Position numbers and translations under genes: made by a program. From positions 1 through 35,922 of the forward strand of contig SECN01000068.1 of assembly GCA_004173515.1 (NCBI GenBank): DNA of 35,922 bases, read 5' to 3'. Of this stretch, positions 7,837 through 15,533 are shown one piece after another. Source of the DNA: Myxococcaceae bacterium (GTDB lineage Bacteria > Myxococcota > Myxococcia > Myxococcales > Myxococcaceae). The first letter of the stretch is position 1. Each line of letters starts with the position of its first letter. The notes under the pieces are model-generated. The model searched no databases, was not told where the DNA came from, and saw only the letters and a program-made list of their open reading frames with translations.

Positions 7837-8613
7837 CTAGAAGGACCCGCGCAGCATCTGGAAGAGCACCAACACCAGCACCAGGGCCACCACCAGCACC
7901 GCGCCCATCACGGCGTTCTTCACCTTGCGCCCGAACTCCGGTGACGGGCCGTCCGAGGCGAGCGGCACCGTGGAGGTCACCCGCCGCACCACTTCGTCCC
8001 GACCGCGCAGGGCCAGGGCGTCGTCCGGGGTCCGGGCCAGCCGCAGGCGGTACAGCCGGCCGACCATCGCCAGCTCTCCCCGCCCCATCGCCATCGTCAG
8101 CAGGCGGTCATGCGTGTCCCAGTCGTTCCACTCCCGCATGAGCGCGTGCCACTCGGTGGCCAGCAGCTCGGACGGCTGGTGCTCTTCCGGAAGGAAGTTG
8201 GCGTAGACGAGCCCGCACTGCGCGCAGGCCCCCGCGTCCTCGCGCAGGGGCGCCACGCACTTGGGGCAGTGGCCCGGCGGCGCCTGGAACGGATCCCCCT
8301 CCGGGATGAAGGGCACCGCGGACGAAGCGTCGGAGCGCACCACGCGCAGGGCGGTGACGCTGGCACGTCCCGGCACCGGCGGCGCGGGCGCGAAGGACGC
8401 CTCCACGGGGACGGCCGCCACCGCGACCCCTTCGCTCCCGCCGCGAAACGCGTCGTCCGGACGGGGCACGTCCTGCACCGGTGAAGGCGCCCGGGAGGAG
8501 CCAGAGCGGGTCCGGGCGCCACACGCCCGGCACGTCACGGTCAACTCGCCGTCCTCGACGTGGAAGGACTCCACGGGGACCAGCCGCTCGCAGCCCTCGC
8601 ACTGGTACTTCAT
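7837..8613 (-). CDS. Zinc-ribbon protein with C-terminal membrane anchor
   Basis: This 258-residue protein starts with a zinc ribbon (CEGCERLVPVESF...CRACG). It has a Pro/Ala-rich linker, a second CxxC pair set at about residues 116-136 (CPKC...CAQCG), a helical middle part, and one hydrophobic C-terminal helix (about residues 232-252) before a short tail. The N-terminal ribbon resembles the MJ0042-type zinc-finger segments common in myxobacterial proteins. Its function is not known. Its ATG overlaps the stop of the upstream M50 protease gene (ATGA, 8610-8613), so the two are translationally coupled and may act together at the membrane. The start is secure because of that overlap. Confidence 0.75.
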   Translation of the reverse strand: MKYQCEGCERLVPVESFHVEDGELTVTCRACGARTRSGSSRAPSPVQDVPRPDDAFRGGSEGVAVAAVPVEASFAPAPPVPGRASVTALRVVRSDASSAVPFIPEGDPFQAPPGHCPKCVAPLREDAGACAQCGLVYANFLPEEHQPSELLATEWHALMREWNDWDTHDRLLTMAMGRGELAMVGRLYRLRLARTPDDALALRGRDEVVRRVTSTVPLASDGPSPEFGRKVKNAVMGAVLVVALVLVLVLFQMLRGSF

Positions 8614-9458
8614 GACAGCACCTCTCGCAGGGGCACGGGCATGGCGCACCCGATGAGCGCCAGCAGGCACAGCGCGCAGATGAACTTGCGCAGCGGGCTC
8701 AGGGGCTCCTGCGGCTCCACCACCTCCGGGTGACCGAACCCCACGACCTTGCTCGCCACCACCAGCCACAGGCCCCACGAGGCGGTCACGAACACCGTGA
8801 GGAACAGCAGCACCCACGCCACGCCCTTGCCCAGCGTGCGGGCGCGCGGCCCGAACACCGCGAAGGTCAGGTGCCCTCCGTCCAACTGCCCCACCGGCAG
8901 CAGGTTGAGCAGCGTCACCAGCAGGCCGAACCACGCGGCGATGACCACCGGGTGCACCACCACGTCCTTGCCCTCGGGCACCGGCCCCAACGCAAGCCAC
9001 GTCAGCGCCTTCATGATGAGGTTGTCGCCGAACAGCGTCTGGCGCTGCGTGATGACGGCCTCCACCGCGGGCGGCGCGTTCGTCAGCCGCTCCATCGCCC
9101 AATGCAGCAGGTTCTGTCCCAGCACCCACAGCGACGAGTCCCCCGGGAACGTCGAAGGCACCGGCGGCGAGTCCACCACCGTGGGGATGAAGTACGGCAA
9201 TGACGTATCCACCTTGTGCCAGCGCGCCAGCACGTAGTGCCCCATCTCGTGCGAGCCCAGGATGCCGAGCAGCGACGCGCTGAAGGCCATCGCCTGCGCC
9301 CGGTCCTCCGGCAGGAGCCCCGCTTCGCTGAAGGGAAAGGAGCGCCCGAAGAGCAGCAGGTACGCGAGGAACGTCGTCCCCAGCGTCACCACGAACAGCA
9401 GCAGGTGCAGCCACACACGGGGCGGGGTGGCGGGACGCGGAACGGAAACCGGGTGCAT
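8610..9458 (-). CDS. M50 (site-2-type) membrane metalloprotease with internal deletion
   Basis: This is a 282-residue multipass membrane protein with the zinc-protease motif HEMGH (from His70) and the third-ligand motif LLPVGQLDGGH. Site-2-type proteases cut membrane-spanning substrates within the bilayer, often to release regulators. After LPYFIP (residue 92) it jumps to TVVDSPPVPS. The family normally has about 50 more residues here, with GTLGA and a DIGxAGPLAG membrane segment, so an in-frame block is missing (breakpoint near 9181-9186). Both zinc-ligand motifs remain, but the core fold is probably damaged. It is first in an operon with the zinc-ribbon gene. ATG 9458 gives a short N-terminus before the first membrane helix; a longer upstream reading has no support. 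Confidence 0.75.
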   Translation of the reverse strand: MHPVSVPRPATPPRVWLHLLLFVVTLGTTFLAYLLLFGRSFPFSEAGLLPEDRAQAMAFSASLLGILGSHEMGHYVLARWHKVDTSLPYFIPTVVDSPPVPSTFPGDSSLWVLGQNLLHWAMERLTNAPPAVEAVITQRQTLFGDNLIMKALTWLALGPVPEGKDVVVHPVVIAAWFGLLVTLLNLLPVGQLDGGHLTFAVFGPRARTLGKGVAWVLLFLTVFVTASWGLWLVVASKVVGFGHPEVVEPQEPLSPLRKFICALCLLALIGCAMPVPLREVLS

Positions 9459-9556
9459 GCGCGAAGATGCCTCACATCCGCCAAAGGGGCGACCTGTCCC
9501 TGGACGCCCTGCGGAAGAAATGTAAAACACAACTCGGATTACCCCGACCCGGGTCC

Positions 9557-9584
9557 TTGACTTGAAGTTGACTTCTGGTACGAA
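9557..9584 (+). promoter_or_regulatory. Possible sigma-70-type promoter for the small lipoprotein gene
   Basis: TTGACT (9557-9562), 16 bases, then TACGAA (9579-9584) resembles a weak -35/-10 pair about 90 bases ahead of ATG 9674. The -10 match is poor, so this is a suggestion only. Confidence 0.25.
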
Positions 9585-9673
9585 CCGCGCCGCTTGAGGT
9601 TCCATCAAACGGCGGGGCGCCCGTACAGGTCGACCCGCCACCGTGCAAGCAACCATCTGTTGGGGAGAAAACC

Positions 9674-10021
9674 ATGAAGAAGCTCATCCTGTCCGCCGTT
9701 GCCGCCGCCTCCCTCGTGGGCTGCACCAGCGTTGAGTCCGCCGTTGTCTCCGGCTCCGAGATTGCCGCCAACGGCGAGGCCGTGGCCGTGATCCAGGGCA
9801 GCGCGCTGGGCCTGACCGCGATCTTCCACATCATCGACATCGTGCAGAGCGACCTGGACACGGTGGTCAACAAGCTCCTCATCAGCGAGGCGAAGGCCAT
9901 GGGCGCCTCGAAGATCGACCTGAAGTCGGCGAACACCACGCCGCGTCACGGCATCTTCGCGCTGTTCGGCACCATCATCGGCGTGACCAGCTCCTCCGCG
10001 ACCGGCGTGGCGGTGAAGTAG
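9674..10021 (+). CDS. Small lipoprotein of unknown function
   Basis: A 115-residue precursor starts with MKKLILSAVAAASLVGCTS, a textbook lipoprotein signal with lipobox LVGC (Cys17). The mature part is small and hydrophobic, with no motif I recognise. A GGGGAGA ribosome-binding site lies at 9662-9667, and a strong terminator follows at 10053-10090, so it is probably transcribed alone and well. The precursor should be lipidated and anchored in a membrane. Myxobacteria carry many such lipoproteins, and the function is unknown. Confidence 0.8.
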   Translation: MKKLILSAVAAASLVGCTSVESAVVSGSEIAANGEAVAVIQGSALGLTAIFHIIDIVQSDLDTVVNKLLISEAKAMGASKIDLKSANTTPRHGIFALFGTIIGVTSSSATGVAVK

Positions 10022-10052
10022 TCACCCCCTGCCCCCTCACCGGGGCAGACCC

Positions 10053-10090
10053 AGAGGCCCCCCTGGCGACAGTGGGGCCTCTTTCATTTT
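10053..10090 (+). terminator. Strong Rho-independent terminator
   Basis: AGAGGCCCC (10053-10061) pairs perfectly with GGGGCCTCT (10074-10082), followed by TTCATTTT. It ends only 15 bases before the ATG of the next lipoprotein gene, so that gene is expressed either by read-through or from a promoter overlapping the hairpin. Confidence 0.8.
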
Positions 10091-10105
10091 GTCGGAGCCC
10101 TGCCC

Positions 10106-10924
10106 ATGCGCGCCCTTCTGTTGCTGCCCCTGCTGAGCCTCCTCGCGTGCCGTTCGTCCTCCTCCGGAAGCGGGGACGGCGCGGAGCTGATGGCCCAGGT
10201 GCGCGAGAAGCTCTCCGCGCGCGACGCGAAGCTGCTGAACTACCAGTTGGAGGGCACGCAGACCGAAGGCGACAGCCTGTCCGCGGGCTTCACCTTCGCG
10301 TACCGAGCGCCCCAGAAGATGCGCGGCACGGTGACGCAGCCGGCGCGTACGGTGTCGTGGGACGGCAAGCACCTGTACGAACAGGTGGAGGCGGGCAAGC
10401 AGTTCACGACGTTCACCTCGGAGGTCTCCGCGGAGAAGCTGTCCGCCTTCCTCACGGAGATCTTCACGCCCTTCGTGCCGGAAGGCTTCCGCGCGCCGCT
10501 GCTCCTGCGCAGCACGAAGGCGCGCCGCACGGCGGCCCTGCCCCAGGCGAAGGACGCGGTGGAGCTGTCCATGCCGCTGGAGGGCGACGCTGCGGGGGGC
10601 GTGGTGGTGACCTACGTGCTGCGTTGGCCCACGCTGGACTTCCTCGCCAAGCGCACGCTCGCGCCCGACGGAACGCAGGCCGAGGTGCGGATGGAGGAGG
10701 AGCACTGCGACGCGGAGCTGGGGCTGTGCGTGCCGCGCAAGCTCACGCGGCGCGTGGGCGGCCAGCAGGTGGGGCAGACGGTGCTCTCGCGCGTGGACCT
10801 GAAGGCGCCGCTGCCCAACGATGCGTTCACCCCCGCCGCGCCGGACGGTTACAGCGTGCAGACCCGGACACTCGTGGACAGCGCAACGCAGGAGAGTGGA
10901 CCGAAGTCGCCCACGGGCGGTTGA
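10106..10924 (+). CDS. Lipoprotein, possibly LolA/outer-membrane-sorting-like
   Basis: A 272-residue precursor has a short lipoprotein signal (MRALLLLPLLSLLAC, lipobox LLAC, Cys15) and a Ser/Gly linker. The mature part opens with a helix and has repeated beta-strand patterns such as FTFAYRAPQKMRGTV and TVSWDGKHLYEQV. That order (helix, then a strand with APQKMR, then a DG turn) resembles LolA/LolB-type or 'outer membrane lipoprotein-sorting' half-barrels, which bind lipids. The family call is tentative. A GGAG ribosome-binding site precedes ATG 10106. The HAD gene follows after 46 bases and may be cotranscribed. Confidence 0.65.
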   Translation: MRALLLLPLLSLLACRSSSSGSGDGAELMAQVREKLSARDAKLLNYQLEGTQTEGDSLSAGFTFAYRAPQKMRGTVTQPARTVSWDGKHLYEQVEAGKQFTTFTSEVSAEKLSAFLTEIFTPFVPEGFRAPLLLRSTKARRTAALPQAKDAVELSMPLEGDAAGGVVVTYVLRWPTLDFLAKRTLAPDGTQAEVRMEEEHCDAELGLCVPRKLTRRVGGQQVGQTVLSRVDLKAPLPNDAFTPAAPDGYSVQTRTLVDSATQESGPKSPTGG

Positions 10925-10970
10925 CCGGCCCGCCATCCATCGCCACCTTTGGGGGCGGAGGGTGCTGCGC

Positions 10971-11684
10971 ATGGTCGACAACGTCATCTTCGACGTGGAC
11001 GGAACGCTGATGGACTCGGTGGACGAGCACGCCGAGGCCTGGCGCAGGTCGTTCATCGAATTCGGTCGGGACATCCCCTTCGCCCACGTCCGCAGCCAGA
11101 TTGGCAAGGGCGCGGATCAGCTCCTGCCGGTGTTCTTCACCGACGAGGAGCTGGAGCGCTTCGGCAAGGACCTGGAGGAGTACCGCTCCGCGCTCTACAA
11201 GCGCGAGTTCCTGCCCAAGGTGCGCCCCTTCCCGCGCGTGAAGGAGCTGTTCCAGCTCCTGCGCAAGCGCGAGCGCAAGGTGGCGCTGGCCTCCAGCGCG
11301 AAGGACGACGAGCTCAAGCGCTACGTGGAGCTGTGCGGCATCGACGGCCTCTTCGAGGCGAAGACGACCTCGGACGAGTCCGAGAAGAGCAAGCCCCACC
11401 CGGACATCTTCGAGGTGGCCATGGCGAAGCTGGGCAAGCCGGACCCCGTCACGGTGGCGGTGGTGGGCGACACGCCCTACGACGCCATCGCCGCCGGCAA
11501 GCTGCGCCTGGGCACGGTGGGCGTGCTGTGCGGTGGCTTCGGCAAGGACAACCTGCTCACGGCCGGGTGCCGCACGCTGGTGAAGGACCCCGCGGAGCTG
11601 CTGCGGCGCCTGGAGCAGGACCCCGAGGGCTGGCCGTGGGACGCGCCGACGCGGGATTCCTCCAAGGACGAGGAGTCACGCTGA
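10971..11684 (+). CDS. HAD-superfamily hydrolase (phosphoglycolate-phosphatase-like)
   Basis: This 237-residue cytoplasmic enzyme has all four HAD motifs: FDVDGTLMDS (nucleophile Asp8 and acid Asp10), the ALASSAK region with the motif II Ser, Lys in SKPHPDIFEVA, and the acidic VVGDTPYDA. An alpha-helical cap lies between motifs I and II, as in Gph/beta-phosphoglucomutase-type members, which cleave small phosphate esters such as phosphoglycolate. The exact substrate is unknown. ATG 10971 is preceded by GGAGGG and gives the usual spacing to motif I. No sign of damage. Confidence 0.85.
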   Translation: MVDNVIFDVDGTLMDSVDEHAEAWRRSFIEFGRDIPFAHVRSQIGKGADQLLPVFFTDEELERFGKDLEEYRSALYKREFLPKVRPFPRVKELFQLLRKRERKVALASSAKDDELKRYVELCGIDGLFEAKTTSDESEKSKPHPDIFEVAMAKLGKPDPVTVAVVGDTPYDAIAAGKLRLGTVGVLCGGFGKDNLLTAGCRTLVKDPAELLRRLEQDPEGWPWDAPTRDSSKDEESR

Positions 11685-11697
11685 GGCGCTGACCCGT

Positions 11698-11756
11698 GCG
11701 TCCGGGTGCTTGCGGCGGCCACGGGATGGCCCCTGCCGCAAGCCCCGGCCGGACGC
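11698..11756. terminator. Long stem-loop between convergent genes (probable bidirectional terminator)
   Basis: The outer arms GCGTCCGG (11698-11705) and CCGGACGC (11749-11756) enclose a second perfect stem, GCTTGCGGC (11708-11716) with GCCGCAAGC (11735-11743). It fills the gap between the convergent HAD and basic-protein genes. No clear T-run is present on either strand. Confidence 0.55.
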
Positions 11757-11757
11757 G

Positions 11758-12225
11758 CTACTTGCGCGTGCCGCCGCGCTTCGCCGTGCGCGAGCGGGAC
11801 GTGCTCTTGCGAGCAGGGCTCCTGCGGGCGGTGCTCTTGCGCGCGGCGCTCTTGCGAGCCGTGGAGCGCTTGCCGGCGGTGCCCGTGCGCGTGGCCTTGC
11901 GGCCCGTGGTGGCGCGCTTGGCCCGGACAGGCGTGGCCTTGCGACGGCTGGAGGTGGACGTCTTCTTCGCGGTCGCCGTGCGGCGCTTGCCACCGATGCG
12001 CCCCGCCTTGCGCGCGTTCTTGCGGGCCGCGGGACGGGCTCGGGCCGTCTTCGCCTTGCTGCCGGAGCCGCCCTTCATCCCACCGCCGGTGAGCTTGTTG
12101 ACGGTGGCCCAGGCGCGGGACTCGGCGGTCTCCTCGCTGGCGCCCTTGTCCTCGTAGCCCTTCTCGATGTGCTCGGCCATGCGCTTCTGTTTGTCCGAGT
12201 ATTTCGCCTTGCTTCCACGTGCCAT
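11758..12225 (-). CDS. Basic protein with histone-H1-like Lys/Arg/Ala tail
   Basis: The 155-residue protein has two parts. Residues 1-50 (KYSDKQKRMAEHIEKGYED, then AWATVNKLTGGGMKGG) match small proteins often labelled 'plasmid stabilization protein' in alpha- and deltaproteobacteria. Residues 55-155 are almost only Arg, Lys, Ala, Ser and Thr, with repeats such as ARKSAARKSTARRSPARKST, like the tails of bacterial histone-H1 homologues. Such tails bind DNA without sequence specificity, so a nucleoid-associated role is the natural inference; none is shown. A strong AGGAGG ribosome-binding site 7 bases ahead of the ATG suggests high expression. No plasmid features are nearby, so the stabilization label should not be taken literally. 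Confidence 0.75.
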   Translation of the reverse strand: MARGSKAKYSDKQKRMAEHIEKGYEDKGASEETAESRAWATVNKLTGGGMKGGSGSKAKTARARPAARKNARKAGRIGGKRRTATAKKTSTSSRRKATPVRAKRATTGRKATRTGTAGKRSTARKSAARKSTARRSPARKSTSRSRTAKRGGTRK

Positions 12226-12416
12226 GCATCACCCTCCTGGAAACGGTTCCGGCGCGGTCCCTGATGAGGAGTCCGCGTCGAGGCAAGGGTGGGCATGTCC
12301 GTCCGGGGAGGGAACCCGGCGGCCCCCTACCCCTGTCCACCCCTGGAAGCTTGCAAGGTGCGAGGCGCGGGAATGGACAGCGCCCGGCCCTTTTCTCTGG
12401 GGTGTGACTGGCCCGG

Positions 12417-13442
12417 TTGTCCGGTCGTGCGCAGGTTGGTGGCCGGCACAGAAAGCAGAGGTCGCACCTGGAACCCGCACTCAACGCGCCCCCCCGCCTC
12501 CGGCACCTGGACGAGGGCCCGGCGGTCCTGGTGGTCAACACGCGCTCCCGTTCGGGGCTCCTGGCCTTCGAGGAGGCCCGGTCCGTGCTGACCGCCCGGG
12601 GCATTCCGTTGATGGCTACGCACGCGCTGTCCAAGCCCAAGCGCCTGCGCTCGGTGCTCGAGGAGGCCATCGCCTCGGGTGCCCGCCGCGTCCTCGTGGG
12701 AGGAGGCGACGGCACCATCAGCTGCGCGGCGCAGGTGTTGATGAACCGCGACGTCACGCTGGGCGTGGTGCCCCTGGGCACCGGCAACGACTTCGCGCGC
12801 TCGCTGGGCATCCCGGACACCATCGAGGCCGCGTGCGACGTCATCGCGGGCGGCTACACGGCGCGCGTGGACGTGGGACTCGTCAACGGCCGGCCCTTCC
12901 TCAACGCCGCCAGCCTGGGGCTCACCACTGCCATCGCGAAGCGGCTGACGCAGGAGCTGAAGCAGCGCGCCGGCAAGCTGGCGTACCCCATGGCCGCCGC
13001 CGCGGAGATGCGCACGCTGCAACCCTTCCACGTCCGCCTCCAGGCCGAAGGCAGGACGCTGGAATTGGACGCGCTCCAGCTCGTGGTGGGCAACGGCCGC
13101 TACCACGGCGCGGGCAACATGGTGGCGCCGGACGCGACGCTGGACGACCGCCGGCTGCACGTCTACGCCATCACCGCGCCGTCGGCGGCGGATGGCACGG
13201 GCGAGCGCACGGGCCTGGGCCACCTGCAGGACGTGGCCACGCTGGCGCGCGTGGCGCTGGGCATGCGCAGCGGCGGCCACCTGGAGCACGAGTCCGTCGT
13301 GCACCTGGACACCGCCCGGCTCACCGTGGAGACGGACCCTCCGATGGAGGTGAACGCGGACGGTGAGAACGTGGGCATGACGCCCATGCGCTTCGAGGTG
13401 GCCACGGCCGCGCTGCGCGTCTACGCACCCGCGCCCCAGTAG
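12417..13442 (+). CDS. Diacylglycerol-kinase-family lipid kinase
   Basis: The protein has the DAGK catalytic domain near its start (VLVVNTRSRSG), the nucleotide-binding glycine motif VGGGDGTIS, and PLGTGNDFARSLGIP, followed by the beta-sandwich C-terminal domain (NAASLGL, VVGNGRYHGAGN, PDATLDDRRL, EVNADGE). Members phosphorylate diacylglycerol or related lipids at the membrane with ATP (YegS/DgkB/BmrU group). The start is uncertain. The open frame begins at TTG 12417, with no in-frame ATG or GTG before the conserved motif. A CTG at 12468, preceded by AGAGG, may be the true start. The body looks intact at about 325-341 residues. Confidence 0.8.
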   Translation: MSGRAQVGGRHRKQRSHLEPALNAPPRLRHLDEGPAVLVVNTRSRSGLLAFEEARSVLTARGIPLMATHALSKPKRLRSVLEEAIASGARRVLVGGGDGTISCAAQVLMNRDVTLGVVPLGTGNDFARSLGIPDTIEAACDVIAGGYTARVDVGLVNGRPFLNAASLGLTTAIAKRLTQELKQRAGKLAYPMAAAAEMRTLQPFHVRLQAEGRTLELDALQLVVGNGRYHGAGNMVAPDATLDDRRLHVYAITAPSAADGTGERTGLGHLQDVATLARVALGMRSGGHLEHESVVHLDTARLTVETDPPMEVNADGENVGMTPMRFEVATAALRVYAPAPQ

Positions 13443-13457
13443 GGCAGCGAAAGCGGG

Positions 13458-14357
13458 CTACACCTTCTCCAGCACGCTGGAGAGCACCTGCGCGGTGAAG
13501 TTCACCAGGGGAATCACGCGCCGGTAGTCCATGCGCGTGGGCCCGATGACACCCACCGTGCCCAGCACCGCCTCGGCCGTCCCGTAGGGGCTGGCGATGA
13601 CGGTGACGTCGCCCGCGGCGGAGAACTCGCTCTCCGCGCCGATGAAGACGTGCATCTCCTTCGTGCGCTGCACGCGGTCCAGCAGGTGGAGCAGCTTGTG
13701 CTTCTCATCCAGGGCGCGGAACAGCGCGCGGATGCGCTCCACGTCCGCGAACTCCGGCTGCTCCAGGAAGGACCCGGTGCCTTCGATGAGCACGCGCTCC
13801 GACGTCTGGAGGTCGGTGGCCGCCGCGCCCAGCTTCAGGGCCTTGGCGGTGAGCGCGTTGTAGAGGGCCTGGTCCTGATCCATCTCCGCGCGGATGCGCT
13901 CGCGCGCCTCTTCCAGGGGCACCTGGTGGAGCAGCTCGGACAGGTAGTTGCTGGCCTTGACCAGCTCGTCGGACGTCACCGGGAAATCAACCGTGAGGGC
14001 CTTGTTGTGCACTTGGCCGTTCTGGCCCACGAGGATGGCGAGGACGCGGTCCTCGCGCAGGCGCAGGAACTCGATGCGCTGGAACCTGGCGGCATCGGGG
14101 CGGGGCGTGAGGACGACGCCCGCGTGGCGCGTGAGCGAGTGCAGCACGCGGCTGGCCTCCGACAGGATGTCGTCCAGGTTGGACTCGTGCACGAGGCCCG
14201 CGTGGATGAGCTCGACATTGCGCATCGTGGCGGAGGAGACCTCGAACTCCCCTCGGCGCGTCAGTTGCTGACTGCCGACGGGACCGCCCGTGGTGATGTA
14301 CTCCTGCACCACGGCACGGAGGACTTCCTTCTCGCGTTCACCCAGCTCGTCGGGCAT
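13458..14357 (-). CDS. hrcA: Heat-inducible transcription repressor HrcA with damaged DNA-binding domain
   Basis: HrcA represses chaperone genes at CIRCE operators and is kept active by GroEL. The N-terminal start (ERKEVLRAVVQEYI-like region, PVGSQQLTRR, VSSATMRNV) and the long C-terminal domain (RHAGVVLTPRPDA, GTGSFLEQPEF, VIASPYG, GVIGPTRMDYRRVIPLV) are clear. After MRNV (residue 48) the sequence continues with ELIHAGL. About 45 residues are missing, including the normal DLExLG, PHTSAGR and GYRxYVD motifs that form the rest of the winged helix. The protein is 299 residues against a usual 340 or so. The frame is intact. As written it probably cannot bind CIRCE. No CIRCE-like inverted repeat lies upstream, and dnaK/grpE are not next to it. 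Confidence 0.85.
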   Translation of the reverse strand: MPDELGEREKEVLRAVVQEYITTGGPVGSQQLTRRGEFEVSSATMRNVELIHAGLVHESNLDDILSEASRVLHSLTRHAGVVLTPRPDAARFQRIEFLRLREDRVLAILVGQNGQVHNKALTVDFPVTSDELVKASNYLSELLHQVPLEEARERIRAEMDQDQALYNALTAKALKLGAAATDLQTSERVLIEGTGSFLEQPEFADVERIRALFRALDEKHKLLHLLDRVQRTKEMHVFIGAESEFSAAGDVTVIASPYGTAEAVLGTVGVIGPTRMDYRRVIPLVNFTAQVLSSVLEKV

Positions 14358-14417
14358 TCCTGCTCACACTCCGGTAGCCGACGGCCCGAACCTTCCGGCC
14401 TCCGCGCTTCCTGTAGA

Positions 14418-14446
14418 ATTCTAAGAGGGACGCTCGGGGCATTCAA
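14418..14446 (-). promoter_or_regulatory. Probable sigma-70 promoter for hrcA
   Basis: On the minus strand, TTGAAT (14446-14441), exactly 17 bases, then TAGAAT (14423-14418) is a good -35/-10 pair. It would start transcription about 50 bases ahead of the hrcA ATG. The -10 lies inside a perfect palindrome, TAGAATTCTA (14414-14423), which is AT-rich in a GC-rich region and could also be an operator. Confidence 0.5.
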
Positions 14447-14563
14447 TCCAGGGGACGCATTCAGCACGGCGGGCAGGCGGCGCGCCGGCTCCCTGGCCGC
14501 CCTGGAAGGTACGGCAAAGCGCACATCGCCCCGGGTGGGGCGGGGCATTAGAAGGCCCCCGCC

Positions 14564-15499
14564 GTGTCCACCTCCACCGCCCCCCTGTCGCGTCCGCCGC
14601 CGCCGGCTTCCGCCGAGCTGCCCGAAGCCACCGAGCCGGCCCCCCACCGGGGTTGGCTGCTGTTCAGCCTCTTCGCGCTCTACGTCATCTGGGGGTCCAC
14701 CTACCTGGCGATGCGGTTCGCGCTGACGGGCTTTCCGCCCTTCCGGATGGCGGGCCTGCGGTTCCTGGTGGCGGGCGGGCTGCTGTTCGTCGGCTTGCGG
14801 CTGCGGGGCCAGCCGGTGCCGGGAGCCAGGCAATGGGGCGCGGGGGCGGCGACGGGCTTGTTGCTGTTGGTGATGGGCAACGGCGGCATCGTGTTCGCGC
14901 AGAACCTGGGGGTGCCCTCCGGCGTGGCGGCGCTGGTGGTGGGCAGCATGCCGTTGTGGATGGCCATCTTCGGCGCGGCCTTCGGACAGCGGCCGGGGCG
15001 CTCGGAGCTGGCGGGGCTGGTGTTGGGCTTCGCGGGCGTGGCGCTGCTCAACCTGGGCGGAGACATGGGCGGTGGCGGCGCGGCGGCGGTGGCCCTGCTG
15101 GTGGCGCCGCTGAGCTGGGCGTTCGGTTCGGTGTGGAGTCGGAGGCTGCCGATGCCTTCGGGGCTGATGACGCCCGCGACGCAGATGTTGACCGCGGGCG
15201 TGATGATGCTGGGCGTGAGCGCGGTGCTGGGGGAGCGGATGACCGGCACGCCGCCGATGCGAGCGGTGGTGTCGTTCGTGTATCTGGTGCTGTTTGGTTC
15301 GCTGGTGGCGTTCAGCGCGTATGCGTATCTGTTGCGCCATGCGAGGCCGGCGTTGGCGACCAGCTATGCGTATGTGAATCCGGCGGTGGCAGTGTTGCTG
15401 GGCGTGGTGTTCGCGGGAGAGACGCTGGGTCCGCTGACGTGGGGCGCGATGGTTGCGATTCTCTTCTCCGTGATGCTGCTGGCGCGCGGCAAGCGCTGA
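14564..15499 (+). CDS. EamA-family (DMT) transporter, YedA-like
   Basis: A 311-residue inner-membrane protein with about ten hydrophobic helices arranged as two EamA repeats. The first begins with LYVIWGSTYLAMRFAL, typical of YedA/RhaT-type exporters, and the second has MLTAGVMMLGVSAVLGE and SYAYVNPAVAVLLG. The drug/metabolite transporter superfamily moves small metabolites such as amino acids or purines; the substrate cannot be told. The N-terminal 30 residues are Pro/Ala/Ser-rich and cytoplasmic. GTG 14564 is the only start that keeps the whole N-terminus. The lipoprotein-nuclease gene starts 34 bases downstream and may share its transcript. Confidence 0.85.
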   Translation: MSTSTAPLSRPPPPASAELPEATEPAPHRGWLLFSLFALYVIWGSTYLAMRFALTGFPPFRMAGLRFLVAGGLLFVGLRLRGQPVPGARQWGAGAATGLLLLVMGNGGIVFAQNLGVPSGVAALVVGSMPLWMAIFGAAFGQRPGRSELAGLVLGFAGVALLNLGGDMGGGGAAAVALLVAPLSWAFGSVWSRRLPMPSGLMTPATQMLTAGVMMLGVSAVLGERMTGTPPMRAVVSFVYLVLFGSLVAFSAYAYLLRHARPALATSYAYVNPAVAVLLGVVFAGETLGPLTWGAMVAILFSVMLLARGKR

Positions 15500-15533
15500 C
15501 GGTCGGCCGTGGTGCCCGGGTAGAGTCCGCGCC

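Noticed and set aside
14358..14563. CIRCE operator upstream of hrcA
   Set aside because: No TTAGCACTC-N9-GAGTGCTAA-like repeat in this gap; only the TAGAATTCTA palindrome was found.
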